DNA of 64,000 nucleotides from Riptortus pedestris (Eukaryota > Arthropoda > Insecta > Hemiptera > Alydidae), in the NCBI GenBank assembly GCA_019009955.1, contig CM032233.1:124827001-124891000 (forward strand), written 5' to 3'. This document shows positions 32,907 to 43,386 of this stretch, piece by piece. Within the stretch, counting starts at the first letter, position 1; every line of letters starts with the position of its first letter. A model generated the notes under the pieces. The model did no database searches. It was not told where the DNA came from and saw only the letters and a program-made list of their open reading frames with translations. Made by a program: the position numbers and the translations under genes.

Positions 32907-34125
32907 TTTTAATTAATATATATTTTTTTATCTCTACATCTTATCTAATCTTCCATACATGGATTTAACTTTTGCTTGGAGTGTTAACATCTAGATTTCT
33001 TATATCATGGAATATGTTCCAAAAAACAGCATTTGCGGGAAGTTCTGCTTCACTACTATCTTTTAAAGAAAAGTGCTGCAGAAACGTATCGCTTGTTTGT
33101 GGATGTTTATGGTGACCATGCTCCATCGGAGGCGACTTGCAGATATTGGTTCAAGCGCTTCAAAAGTGGTGACTTTAATGTCGATGACAAAGAACGCGAT
33201 GGTGCCCCAAAAAAGTTTCAAGACGAGGAACTTCAGAATTACTTGACTTTGATCCTTGTCAGACCCTTGAAGACTTGGCTACAGCATTAGGTGTTGATCG
33301 ATCTACTATTGAAAAACGGCTACATCCTCTGGGAATGGTTCAGAAGGCAGGAAATTGGACGCCATACGAGTTGAAGGAAAGGGATATTGAAAGACGTTTT
33401 GTCACTTGCGAAATGTTGCTTGATCAACAAAGAAGAAAGAGTTTTTTGCATCGGATCATCACTGGCGATGAAAAATGGATTCACTATGACAATCCTAAAC
33501 GTTAACTTGCATGAGTGAAGCCAGGTGAACCAGGTCCATCAACACCCATGAGCAATATTCATGGCTTAAAGGTGATGCTCTGTATCTGGTGGGACATGCG
33601 GGGTGTGGTCTACTATGAGCTGCTGAAACAGTCTGAAACTATTAATTCCCAACTTTACCGACTTCAGTTAATACGTTTGAAACGAGCTATTCAAGAAAAA
33701 CGACCTGAATGGCGTGGTAGACATGAAAAACTGATTTTGCAGCACGACAATGCTAGGCCCTATGTTGGTCATCCCGTCCGGACATACCTAGAACAGGTCA
33801 ACTGGGAGGTCCTACCCCACCCGCCGTATTCTCCAGACATTGCCCCTTCAGATTATCATTTGTTCCGGTCTATGCAGTCAGCACTTACTAGGCAGCTCTT
33901 TACCATATACGAGGATGTTAAAAAATGGGTCGATGACTGGATTGCGTCGAAAGATATAGAATTCTTCGCTCGAGGAATCCGTTTACTGCCTGAAAGATGG
34001 GCCCAGGTTGTCGCTTCAAATGGAAATTATTTTGAATAAAGTACTTTTTTATTTCTCTATTCCAATTTGTTTTTTTTTTCACCTTAAAAAAAAATTAAAA
34101 CTTATTCCCATACCCTTTATATATA
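32905..34125 (+). mobile_element. Mariner element inside a (TA)n array
   Basis: The right end reads (on the reverse strand) TATATAAAGGGTATGGGAAT, a mariner-like terminal repeat next to TA. A matching left terminal repeat is not visible in the T-rich DNA at 32905-33000, so the left end is decayed or deleted. It encloses a nearly full-length but broken transposase. Confidence 0.75.
33007..34039 (+). pseudogene. Mariner transposase (DD34D), full-length but broken
   Basis: About 344 codons from ATG 33007 to TAA 34039, the normal family length. N-terminal HTH region: SAAETYRLFVDVYGDHAPSE, RYWFKRFKSGDFNV. Second HTH: LATALGVDRSTI. Catalytic residues are all present: D in TGDEKWIHYDN, D in LQHDNARP, and D in SPDIAPSDYHLF exactly 34 residues after the second. 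Linker motifs WVPHE-like (NWTPYEL) and WWDMRGVVYYELL match. Damage: a one-base loss near 33017, a frameshift near 33245, and two in-frame stops at 33503 and 33512. It is closest to the cecropia-type group from memory. This is a different lineage from the 699-2973 mariner. Confidence 0.95.
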
Positions 34126-34264
34126 GACATATAGTTTTGAACGGACCTAATTTTCGTCATGTCCTGGGTAGGCTCGATGGACATTTGAAAAAAATATGTT
34201 TCGAAAATTTCGTTATGAGTACGACCTCAATATCTGATTTCCCTTAAGGAAAAATCATCTTTCT

Positions 34265-34287
34265 CTATGCCCACTAGAGCGTTAAGA

Positions 34288-34343
<56 letters not shown>

Positions 34344-34447
34344 ATAGGACCTCATTTTCGTCATCTCCTGCGAAGTGTCGATGGGGCATTTGATGAAATT
34401 CTTGGAATATCAAGAGTACAACCTCAAAAGCTGAAAAATCTACTAAA
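34265..34447 (+). mobile_element. Family H 3' end with TA array
   Basis: CCCACTAGAGCGTTAAGAGA, (TA)n at 34292-34340, GGACCTCATTTTCGTCATCT, a decayed block and AAATCTACTAA at 34447. The 5' part is missing. Further decayed block text (CTCCTCGGTAGAGTCGATAG) follows at 34498-34525. Confidence 0.75.
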
Positions 34448-35187
34448 AGAAAATTGTGGCCACAGATATAAATACATTTCAACGGACAAAATGTTTCTAA
34501 TCTCCTCGGTAGAGTCGATAGACATGGAAATTATTGTAATAATACCGATGGTAATAATACTAGAATATCTGATTTGAAGGAACAATAAAATACCAAAGTA
34601 AGTCATACAGAAAAAATTATTTTTCGGTTATATTTGTCTATTTTTAATTAAAAAATTTCTAAGCACTATTATATTCAAACTTTCCAACAAAGAATATTTA
34701 TTTTTTCAAGAAACAGATACACATGTTTTATTGGATTGAAAGATAAAATATGAAAATAATTCTCATTTTTCTTTTCAGGTATGCTCAAATAATTTGGTTG
34801 ACCCAACACATTTATAACAAGTAAGTAGTTAACAGTGTTTATTATTAACCTTATAAAACTACTATTTTAATGGTATAATAGTAACTCAAGACTACATCTA
34901 TGTGTATCTAAGGGAAGCAAAGACCTTCGGGCCAATTCAAATGAATTGATTCAAGGCTTGACCATTTTTGAAATTTATTATTATTTTACATGTTTTACTA
35001 TACAAATATGAAATTCAAAACAGATTTTAAAAAATATCTTACACTGCTTATGTGTGGCGGCTATATTTGTTTAAGAAAGCGCAACGGTTTTTCTACTACT
35101 ACAGTTCCAACTTTCTAGACGTTAGCGTTAAACTGATTCTCTTGGGACTGGTTCTCATGCTATAACATTCAAATTGGCATAAATGTT
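34448..35187. other. AT-rich sequence with repeat D
   Basis: No gene seen. The stretch 34985-35180 (TTCAAAACAGATTTTAAAAA, GCTTATGTGTGGCGGCTATA, CGTTAAACTGATTCTCTTGG) recurs directly at 36340-36540. Its first part recurs in reverse at about 37000-37100. Confidence 0.55.
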
Positions 35188-35334
35188 TTAGCAGATCTCC
35201 CTTAAGGGAAATCAGCTATTGAGGTTGTACTCATGACGGAATTTTCGAAATTTTTCTTCAAATGTCCATCGATCCTACCTAGTAGGTGACGAAAATGAAG
35301 TCCGTTCAAAACTGTATATATATATATATCTATA

Positions 35335-35388
<54 letters not shown>

Positions 35389-36044
35389 TATATCTATCTA
35401 TCCATCTATATATTTGTCTGTTACCGCTCTTGCGGTCGCAATTTTTGTTTGATCGGTACCAAACTCGATATTTAGTCGTTTTATGTAAAAAGAAAGATCA
35501 AGTTCGTTAACGGCTGAAATCGGACCAGTGGGAGGGGGGGTTTAGAGGGGAGGATTTTCAAAAAATCATTCATTCGAAGTATCTCCGTTACTATACGTCG
35601 GATCGAAAAATTGTACAGAATCAATCTTATTTCAAATTAAATTTACTATAAATATTGTTGTAGACATTTATTCTCTATCTTGAATATTAACCGAGATATT
35701 TGCATTTTTATGAAGTCTGTGGTCGGGTATAGTTCGGATTAGATCGGCCATTTCCGCCAGTACTCGGCTTAGGTGGAAGCTTCTTCTACTTTGTGAGATT
35801 TATACAAATACGTTCTGCCCCCCTTCTTTAGTTCTTGGACTACTAAAATTTGAGTTATTAAAATATAAATTATTCTTACAATTCAGAAGCCATTTCAGTT
35901 GGGAATTTATTTTAATTAACTGAAAGATTTCTCATTACCGTTTGTATTTATTAGGTGGTATTGTGTTACCAGCATGCAGATTTATCTATTGTAAAACTTC
36001 ACTTGGGAAATCTGCTTAGTTTACGCAGCCCCTGCGTGACGGAC
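35188..36044 (-). mobile_element. Family H copy, composite S and L module
   Basis: TTAGCAGATCTCCCTTAAGG, a complete 3' block, (TA)n at 35317-35384, body and core, then a module that begins like S (GGCCATTTCCGCCAGTACTC) and continues as L (AGTTCTTGGACTACTAAAAT, GTGTTACCAGCATG). The tip GGGAAATCTGCTTAGTTTAC ends GACGGAC at 36044. The same composite occurs at 44117-44982, so it is a subfamily. Confidence 0.9.
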
Positions 36045-36339
36045 TTTTTACAATGTTCGCCTTCACAAGATTGTTTTTGGCCATGACCCACTAAATACAA
36101 AGTTTGCTAGTCAAAATTGAAGGGTTGAAAATTAAGAAATTCCGCTTTTTAGAAACTATTAAAAAATATGAAGAGTGATTTACCAGAGTAATTTTTTTTT
36201 TTTAGTAAGTCGTCATCAAGTGCTCATATTTTATAGAGTGAAATCATTGAGAAGTGTCCCTTAATTGCTTTTATGAATTTTCCATATTTGGATATTTTCA
36301 ATTTTTGTAATGTTTTTGGTTGTATTTATCTGATAGGGC

Positions 36340-36540
36340 TTGATATAAAACCATTACTACACAAATAGGAAGTTCAAAACAGATTTAAAAAAAAAAAAAA
36401 TTGTTTTACACCGCTTATGTGTCGCGGCTATATTTATTGGGAAAAGTGCAGGGGTTTTGTGTTTTGTAAACGTTTGCGTTAAACTGATTCTCTTGGAACT
36501 GGATCATGCTAAATATTGAAACTAGCACAATATGTTTAAA
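36340..36540 (+). repeat. Repeat D, second copy
   Basis: Direct copy of 34985-35180: GTTCAAAACAGATTT, CGCTTATGTGTCGCGGCTAT and GTTAAACTGATTCTCTTGGA are shared in the same order. The stretch between the two holds a full H copy. No ends or coding sequence are recognised. The flanks (36045-36339 and 36541-36626) hold nothing I can name. Confidence 0.6.
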
Positions 36541-36639
36541 TGGAGTCCGCTGGTATGGGGAAACCCAAAGGTACAGCGGGGGCAGAGGTGGAGGAAAAAA
36601 ATGATATAAAACCAAGATTTTTACACATTTTGCAGTCCT

Positions 36640-36876
36640 TGTTGTTGTTGTATAGGGTTTAAGGGCGAAAAACTACCAGGTTATCATCGCCCTGTAATAT
36701 TTATAATTCAGATTTTGATATCCTCATCCATATCGCCATTTTAACAATATAAACGAGGATACAAACAATTGCACTTTAAATTTCTTTGTATAAACTCGTG
36801 TTTTTTACAAAATTAAACAATTTATCGAGTTCTTTCGGGTCATCTCCAAGGCCCACTTCTATACTATTGGAGATAT
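36640..36876 (-). mobile_element. 5'-truncated LINE 3' end with perfect 13-bp target duplication
   Basis: Flanked by ATTTTGCAGTCCT at 36627-36639 and again at 36877-36889. Minus-strand reading: VGLGDDPKELDKLF, then NTSLYKEI and stop, the same C-terminus as the LINE at 28423. The matching 3' UTR (ATCCTCGTTTATATTG, TTTTTCGCCCTTAAACC) ends in a CAA-repeat tail. The short length shows severe 5' truncation at insertion. Confidence 0.9.
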
Positions 36877-36889
36877 ATTTTGCAGTCCT

Positions 36890-37338
36890 GTATGATAGCA
36901 AAGTGGAATAAAAATTTCAACTTTAATATTTGACATTGAACCAAGTTACCAATTTTTACGCCAATCTGTGCATCTTCGCTGCAAATTATATATAAAATAA
37001 TTAGTATGAAATATGCAATTTCTTTTAAAAATCTGTTCTGAACTACCCTATTTGTGTAGTAAGAACATATAATAAAGTAACCAATTTCAAAAATCAGGAT
37101 CAATATAAAGGTCCTTGTCCTCTACAAGTGCTGTAATATATTCAAAGTGAACTTTCGGAGACCAAGCTCTATCATTAGTGCCTGCTGACAAACCAAAATC
37201 CTTAAGATACCCGTAAAATAACAAACATGATATTGCAACAGAGTAGAAAACAGTCACAAAGAATAAAAAACAAACATGGCTAATATATAGCTCAAAAGAA
37301 AATTTTAAATAATAGTCAACCATCAAATATAAAAAAAA
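36890..37338. other. AT-rich unique sequence, part of repeat D inverted
   Basis: AAATCTGTTCTGAACT and CCTATTTGTGTAGTAA at 37025-37065 are the reverse of repeat D. Otherwise nothing is recognised. Confidence 0.5.
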
Positions 37339-37969
37339 GTCCGTCACGCAGGGGCTGCGTAAACTAAGCAGATTTCCCACGTGAAGTTATACAGTCGAGA
37401 AATCCGCCCAATAACAACTGTAGTGTAACGGATCTCTAAACCTATTCACGAGGGACAAATAGTTTACGGAAACGGCCGCCAGAGCTCTCGGCGGAATGTT
37501 CCGAACATAGCCGACTCTTTCCGACCACGCACAGAATACAAATGCAAATATCTCGGTTAATATTCAAGATACAGAATAAATTTATAGAACAATATTTTTA
37601 GTACATTTAATTTCCAATAAGATTGATTCTATACAATTTTTCGTTTTGATGCATAATAACGGAGATATTTTGAATTTTCAAAAATCCCCCCTCTAAACCT
37701 CCCTCCCACTGGTCCGATTTCAGCTATTAACGAACTTGATCTTCCTTTTTACATAACACGATTAAATTCCGAGTTTGGTAACGATCAAACAAAAATTGTG
37801 ACCGCAAGAGCGTTAACAGACAAATATATATATATATATATATAATTTAGACCGGGCCTCATTTTCGTCATCTCCTGGGTAGGATCGATGGACATTTGAA
37901 GAAATTTTTCGAAACTCGCGTCATGAGTACGACCTCAATAGCTGATTTCCCTTAAGGGAGATCTGCTAA
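37339..37969 (+). mobile_element. Family H reference copy, full length (S module)
   Basis: 631 bp after an A-run. Parts in order: tip GTCCGTCACGCAGGGGCTGC with hairpin ACGCAG-GGG-CTGCGT; subterminal AGCAGATTTCCC; S module to ACAGAATACAAATGC; core inverted repeat AAATATCTCGGTTA (37546-37559) against TAACGGAGATATTT (37657-37670); C-tract; body to GCGTTAACAGACA; (TA)n 37825-37842; 3' block GGTAGGATCGATGGACATTT; palindrome and CTAA at 37969. The subterminal 12-mer returns inverted as GGGAGATCTGCT (one mismatch here). No protein is encoded. Class inferred: non-autonomous, Helentron/HINE-like. Alternative: a MITE with unusual ends. Confidence 0.9.
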
Positions 37970-38289
37970 AACCCATGAGCGTACGTCTTAAAAATAAGAA
38001 AAGTTAAAAACAAAGAAATTGTATAAATTAAAAACAAACTGATTACTTGATTAAAAACTATTAAAACCCTATTTTGAAAATGTTGGATTTATGCTTTCCC
38101 GCTTGCTAGCCAGAATGATTCACTTCTTATTTATCGGTAGCGTGTAGTAGTAATACCTTCATGATTTGCTGACGAGTCGTCTCAGGTTCCAAGATCTTGA
38201 ATATTGAACAGCACATCATTAGTTCAGAAAAATATGATTCTTTTGTTTATCGACTAAATTAACTTGAGCATAGATACATTTAAAGAAAA
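37970..38289. other. Unique sequence, no gene seen
   Basis: AT-rich, no recognised frame or repeat. Confidence 0.5.
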
Positions 38290-38875
38290 GTCCGTCACGC
38301 AGGGGCGTCGCAAACTAAGCAGATTACGTGCTGGTATAACGCACGTTAAAAACTGAAGGGTAATAGTGGAAGGAGGAGGGGGTTACTAAAGTCAGAAAAC
38401 AAGAAAGAACGAATAACTCACTTAATACTTTAGTGAGTTACGAAAAAAATTCATAGTGCAACAATTGTAGAATGTCAATAGTTTAACAAGATTGATTCTA
38501 TATCATTTTAAGATTCGACTCATTAATGATATTTTTAATTTTCCAAATCCCTCTACCCCCCCCCCCTTGATTTCTGGCACTAACATATGACATATGACTT
38601 TACTGTTGGCTGTAGATTAAATAAATATTTTCAAGACAAGTAAAATCTTAATTGATGACGACGTTGCACAACGAATTTAAATGTATCTCGCATAATAAAT
38701 GTCCCTTGAAAACAATATTTGGTATTTAAGCTTCTAATATAGTGGTATATTATACAAGAGAGTATTGTACTGAAGGCTAAAACTAAAAAAATGCAATTAT
38801 GTAGCAATATTTATAGTAGATTTCATTTGCAATAAGATAGGTATTATACAATTTTTTGATTCGGTGTATGATACG
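38290..38875 (+). mobile_element. Diverged composite family H copy
   Basis: Tip GTCCGTCACGCAGGGGCGTC, then a short non-standard module containing GTGCTGGTATAACGCACG. A decayed core with a C-tract (38559-38570) follows. L-module text (ATTTAAATGTATCTCGCATA) then leads to a second core. It breaks off at GTATGATAC near 38875. It looks like two H pieces fused. Confidence 0.65.
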
Positions 38876-39183
38876 TAATTCAGCCAGATTAGAATCTGGA
38901 CCTATGTTGGTTATCGCTTCTTATGTTGATATTCATGTGTGTGTCCGTCAGTTGGCGTCTTTCATTTCTTATTCAGTTTGATTATTTCCAGTGGTTTGAA
39001 TATCATATCTAAGCTAGTGTTGAGATGTTCATTAAATCGCATTCTATATTTTATGTTTAGAATTTTTTTTATTATGAGAACATTATTTTTTATTGTTGTT
39101 TGATTATACAAATTTCAATCCCTCCTCGACAGACAACGCTACTCGAATCATAAATATGTAACTAACCGCCCAACCAAAATAAA
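38876..39183. other. Unique sequence, no gene seen
   Basis: T-rich with many stops. The class is not recognised. Confidence 0.45.
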
Positions 39184-39597
39184 GTCCGCCACGCAGGGGC
39201 TGCGTAAACTAAGCAGATTTCCCACGTGAAGTTTTACAATAGAGAAATCTGCCTAATAACAACTGTAGTAGTATGAAACCTCTAAACCTATTCACGAGGG
39301 ACGAATAGTTACGGAAACGGCCGTAATATCTTGGTTAATATTCTAGATAGAGAATAAATGTATAGAACAATATTTATAGTAAATATAATTTGCAATGAGA
39401 TTGATGCTATACAAGTTTTCGATCCGATGCATAATAACGGTGTTATTTTGAATTTTCGAAAATCCCCTCCTCTAAACCCCCTCCCTCTAGTCCGATTTCA
39501 GCCATTAACGAGCTTGATCTTTCTTTTTACATAAAACGACTAAATATCGAGTTTGGTAACGATCAAACAAAAATTGCGACCACAAGAGCGGTAACAG

Positions 39598-39651
<54 letters not shown>

Positions 39652-39670
39652 CCAGTTTTGAACGGACCTC

Positions 39671-39732
<62 letters not shown>

Positions 39733-39834
39733 TCACCACTTTGGTAGGATCAATGGACATTTGAAGAAAAATTTCGAAAATTCCGTCATGAGTACAACCT
39801 CAATAGCTGATTTCCCTCAAGGGAAACCTGCTAA
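39184..39834 (+). mobile_element. Family H copy with two TA arrays
   Basis: Full length with both tips, S module shortened. The normal (TA)n at 39602-39645 is followed by TTTTGAACGGACCTCA. A second (TA)n (39674-39731) then replaces the conserved CATTTTCGTCATCTCC before GGTAGGATCAATGG. The end palindrome has one change (TTTCCCTCAAGGGAAA). Confidence 0.9.
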
Positions 39835-40355
39835 AATTTAAGAATATACCAAGGAGATAGTTGAAGAGGATTGGGAAATTACATTTTCGCTATGTGGCGT
39901 AAAGACTTTATTACGTGTTCATGTGAGTCCAATTTCTATATTTCAACCGAGAACCATTTTTATTCCACTCCACCTACGAAGTGTAACACAACTAGTTTAA
40001 GAAGACACGGCTGAGAACTAGGGCGTAGCTATTGTGCAGTGCATTTTCTACATGGTACAACTATAAAAGAAGTGGGAGCGACCTACTTGGAGCAGAGGTG
40101 GTGTAATGTAGTGTAGTCTACTGGTGAGCAGGTAAGAAGTGTAATAGAGTGCCATTACAATCCAGCTCCCGCCAGACACGGAGAATTGAAATAATCAACC
40201 CCGGGGTGGGATTGAGAAAAAAGAAGAGGTTTAATCAGTTGCCTCCTGCTCCTTTTCACTAGCCGATAAAACTTATCTTCATTCAAGAGTAGATTAAGCA
40301 CGGAATTTATGAATTGGGGATTCAATTTGGCCATAAGTCGTCGGCAAGAGTCATT
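39835..40355. other. Unique sequence, no gene seen
   Basis: A TATAAAAG string near 40060 is the only promoter-like feature, and no open frame follows it. Otherwise featureless. Confidence 0.45.
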
Positions 40356-40475
40356 TTAGCAGATTCCCCTTAAGGGAAATCAGTTATTGAGGTCGTAGTC
40401 ATGATGCGAGTTTCGAAAAATTTCTTCAAATGTCCATCGATCCTACCCAGGAGATGACGAAAATGAGACCCTTTC

Positions 40476-40519
<44 letters not shown>

Positions 40520-40990
40520 CTGTTAACGCTATAGCGGTTGCCATTTTTGTTTGATCGATACCAAACTCGGAATTTAATCGTTTTATGTAAAAAGGAAGAT
40601 CGAGTTCGTTAATGGCTGAAATCGGACCAGTGGGAGGGGGGGGTACAGAGGGGGGATTTTTGAAAATTCAAAATATCTCCGTTATTATGCGTCGGATCGA
40701 ATAATTGTATAATATCAATCTAATTGCAAATTTAATTTACTATAAATATTGTTTTATACATTTATTCTGTATCTTGAATATTAACCGAGATATTTGCATT
40801 TGTATTCTGTGTGTGGTCGGCTGTTCGGTACTTTACGAAGAGAGCTCTGGAGGCCGTTTTCGTAACTGTTCGTCCCTCGTGAATAAGTTTAGAGATCCCT
40901 TACTACTACACTTGTTATTGGGCAGATTTCTCTATTGTAAAACTTCACGTGGGAAATCTGCTTAGTTTACGCAGCCCCTGCGCGACGGAC
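40356..40990 (-). mobile_element. Family H copy, full length (S module)
   Basis: From TTAGCAGATTCCCCTTAAGG to GCGCGACGGAC at 40990. (TA)n 40485-40515, G-tract 40630-40646, core, and S module with CTGTTCGTCCCTCGTGAATA. One of the cleanest copies. Confidence 0.95.
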
Positions 40991-41240
40991 TTTTTAAGTA
41001 ACAGTTGTCATATGAGCCGCATTTTGGATGCAGTTACCATTGAAATATGAAACTAGCCGTGATACAAGTCGTTAGCGAATTCAAAATAATTATCGATCCC
41101 AATCGAAATATTGAATTAATTGGATTGATTTTAGTAGATTTTTTTTTTATCAATGAAAAAGTCCGTCAAGTAAGGGTTGTGCAGGTATGACACACTTCTT
41201 ATCTCTTCTCGCCATATATTCTCTATTTCTAAGTAAAAAC

Positions 41241-41895
41241 GTCCGCCACGTAGGGGCTGCGTAAACTAAGAAGATTTTCTTCGTGAAGATTAATAATAGA
41301 TAAACCTAAACACTGCTTACACAATACCACAGTGGAGTGAATAAATACAAACGGAATAAGAAATATTTCCCCTCCCGGCGGGAAGCGTGTCAAATGTAAA
41401 TAAACAGGTACTCACCGGAAAGAAAAACAATAACTGAAACGAATCAAAATATAACATACTCATTTTATTGAAAACTACGTACTACTGTATGTACTGTAAT
41501 TTATAACGAATCAGAATACTTTTTATCTCAATCAATCAAATTTTAGTAGTCCAAGAATTTAAGACGGGGGCGGGGCACAAGAACATAGTTGCGTGTATCT
41601 GGTATAATAAAGGTCTCTGGAGATAATATTTTGTATTTAAGTTTTGAATAATGTGGTTTATTATTTAACAGAGTATTGTTTATGTAACACGAATAGAAGT
41701 AGGAGTTTACTGAAGGCTGAAAATATAATATTCAAGATAGAGAATAAGGGTAACAATAGTATACTTACGTAAGTAGCGGAGATATTTCGAGTTTTCAAAA
41801 ATCCCCCCTCTAAGCCCACCTCCCATTGGCCGATTTCAGCCGTTAACGAACTCGATCTTTCTTTTTTAGATAAAACGACTAAATATCGAGTTTGG
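41241..41895 (+). mobile_element. Family H copy, L module, truncated after the body
   Basis: GTCCGCCACGTAGGGGCTGC, L module (CACCGGAAAGAAAAACAATA, GTAGTCCAAGAATTTAAGAC), shortened core, C-tract, and a body ending AAATATCGAGTTTGG at 41895, where LINE debris begins. A separate tip stub (GTCCGTCAAGTAAGGGTTGT) lies at 41161-41180. Confidence 0.85.
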
Positions 41896-42400
41896 ATAAC
41901 ACCTCTTCAACCCATAACCCTTAATGATCCATTTTTCAGTTGTGTATTTATCCTTGAAGTATCACAGCAATGTCCATAAACCCTTTTCTTTTCCTCGTCT
42001 TCTTCAGTTGGCAGGCTGATATTGGTTTCGAACCTTATTGTGGGGTCGAGGAAGAGCCCGTCGTTTGCTTAACTACGTAATTATAACTATATCAGCTCTT
42101 TTCAGTGATACATCACACGACTTGCACGATTCTTCTTAATGGACTATCCAGTCTTCGAGATTTCTTTTTATTAATTGGACTATGTCTGTTCTAACTTTAT
42201 GAAGGAGCCTCTCGCGTATTAACTCTCGCCATTTGCAAGCCCCCGGCGACTCGAGGTAGGGCTTCAATCCGACTGCAATGTCGGCCGCGGGTTGATCCTA
42301 GGTCCCTACCAGGGATTGAGTGCACTGGAATGAGGTTGACATTCATTTTGACAGCTGTCACCCACTCTGACCAGGAAAGGCCCCTCTCCTCAGACACCCA
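41896..42400 (-). pseudogene. Non-LTR retrotransposon C-terminal fragment
   Basis: Minus strand. A stretch with RGRHCSRIEALPRV resembles the C-x-x-C...H zinc-knuckle that precedes the C-terminal domain. About 150 bp on, in a shifted frame, FLDPTIRFETN, then EDEEKKRVYGHC and LKNGSLRVMG appear. From memory, a D-P-T-x-R-F-E motif followed by an E-K-x-x-x-Y motif is found at the C-terminus of some arthropod LINE polyproteins. Several frameshifts and stops make it dead. The clade is uncertain. Confidence 0.55.
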
Positions 42401-42464
42401 TTGATTGCTGGCCTTCCATTCACTAAAATTGATTACCCATATCCATTTGGATGGGAGGCGTCTC

Positions 42465-42866
42465 CATATAGTACAATATTTATTGTAAATTTAATTTTCA
42501 ATAAGATTGTGTCTATACAATGTATCGATTCGAGGTATAGTAACAGTGATATGAATTTTCTCCCGAATGAATATCCCGCTCTAACCCCCCCCCCCCTAAT
42601 TCTGGTCCGATTTCAGCCATTAACGATCTTGATCTTCCTTTTTACATAAAACGATTAAATATCAAGTTGGCTAACGATTAAACATTAATTACGACCGCTA
42701 GAGCGTCTTCAGACATATATAAATATATACATTTATGTACAGTTTTGTATGGAGCTCATTTTCGTAATCTTTTAGGTAGGGTCGATTGACATTTGAAAAA
42801 AATATTCGATAATAGTGTCATGAGTACGACCTCAATTGCTGATTTAACTTAAGGGAAATCTGCTAA
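42465..42866 (+). mobile_element. Family H 3' two-thirds, degenerate array
   Basis: Starts in the core (ACAATATTTATTGTAAATTT), C-tract 42586-42595, body to GAGCGTCTTCAGACA, an array reduced to ATATATAAATATATAC, 3' block, a damaged palindrome (TTTAACTTAAGGGAAA) and CTAA at 42866. Confidence 0.8.
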
Positions 42867-43244
42867 AACCCAGGCTTGAAATGCTTGCTCATTATTGACC
42901 GTTCCTTACGGTTGCCTAGTTGGCTAATCACCAATGGCCAAGGGCGTCGAGATAAACTCAGACATCAATCACTCCAACAACTCGAACAGGTCGCTCGCAA
43001 ATACTAAATCCAGATGCCGGTCACACGAGTTACCTGCACCTCCAGGATTCCAGCTCCAATTCAACACATTTTGCAGTTTTTGAGTTATGCAAAATACACA
43101 CACACACACGTCAGACAGAAAACTAATCCAAATAAGTTCAGGAAGGATAATTCCTGAGTTTGTATCCTGGCAGGGGGAAGTGACTTCTAATGTAGGTAGA
43201 TTAAAGAAATGGCTACGCTTCCACTATGACAATTTGCTAATAAA
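42867..43244. other. Unique sequence, no gene seen
   Basis: Includes a short CA run (43095-43109). No recognised coding region. Confidence 0.5.
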
Positions 43245-43386
43245 GTCCGTCTCGCAGGGGATGCGTAAACTAAGCAGATTTTCGTCATCTCCTAGGTAGG
43301 ATCGACGGACATTAGAAGAAAATTTTTGAAAATCGCGTCATGAGTACGACCTCAATAGCGGATTTCCCTTAAGGGAAATCTGCTAA
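43245..43386 (+). mobile_element. Family H micro-copy (142 bp, both ends only)
   Basis: GTCCGTCTCGCAGGGGATGC and AAGCAGATTTT pass directly into CGTCATCTCCTAGGTAGG, the normal 3' block, a perfect palindrome and CTAA. The deletion joins GCAGATTT of the 5' subterminal repeat to CATTTTCG of the 3' block through shared TTT. Modules, core, C-tract and array are all gone. Confidence 0.95.

Larger units (their letters stand above)
32401..34250 (+). mobile_element. Family H copy (M module) carrying a nested mariner
   Basis: A damaged tip TACGGTACGCAGGGACTGCG, M module, core and body end GAGCTTTAACAGTAAAATA into (TA)n at 32846-32902. A mariner interrupts. At 34126 the array remnant and TAGTTTTGAACGGACC resume the normal 3' block to TTTCCCTTAAGGAAAAATC near 34250. 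Confidence 0.85.

Noticed and set aside
37339..37969. Family H as a piggyBac-type MITE because of the central TTAA in its palindrome
   Set aside because: The TTAA is inside the terminal palindrome, not flanking the element, and the other end lacks it. The LINE insertion at 27526 shows no TTAA duplication.
40050..40110. TATAAAAG string as a core promoter
   Set aside because: No initiator, open frame or conserved downstream sequence follows. Such strings are expected by chance in AT-rich DNA.
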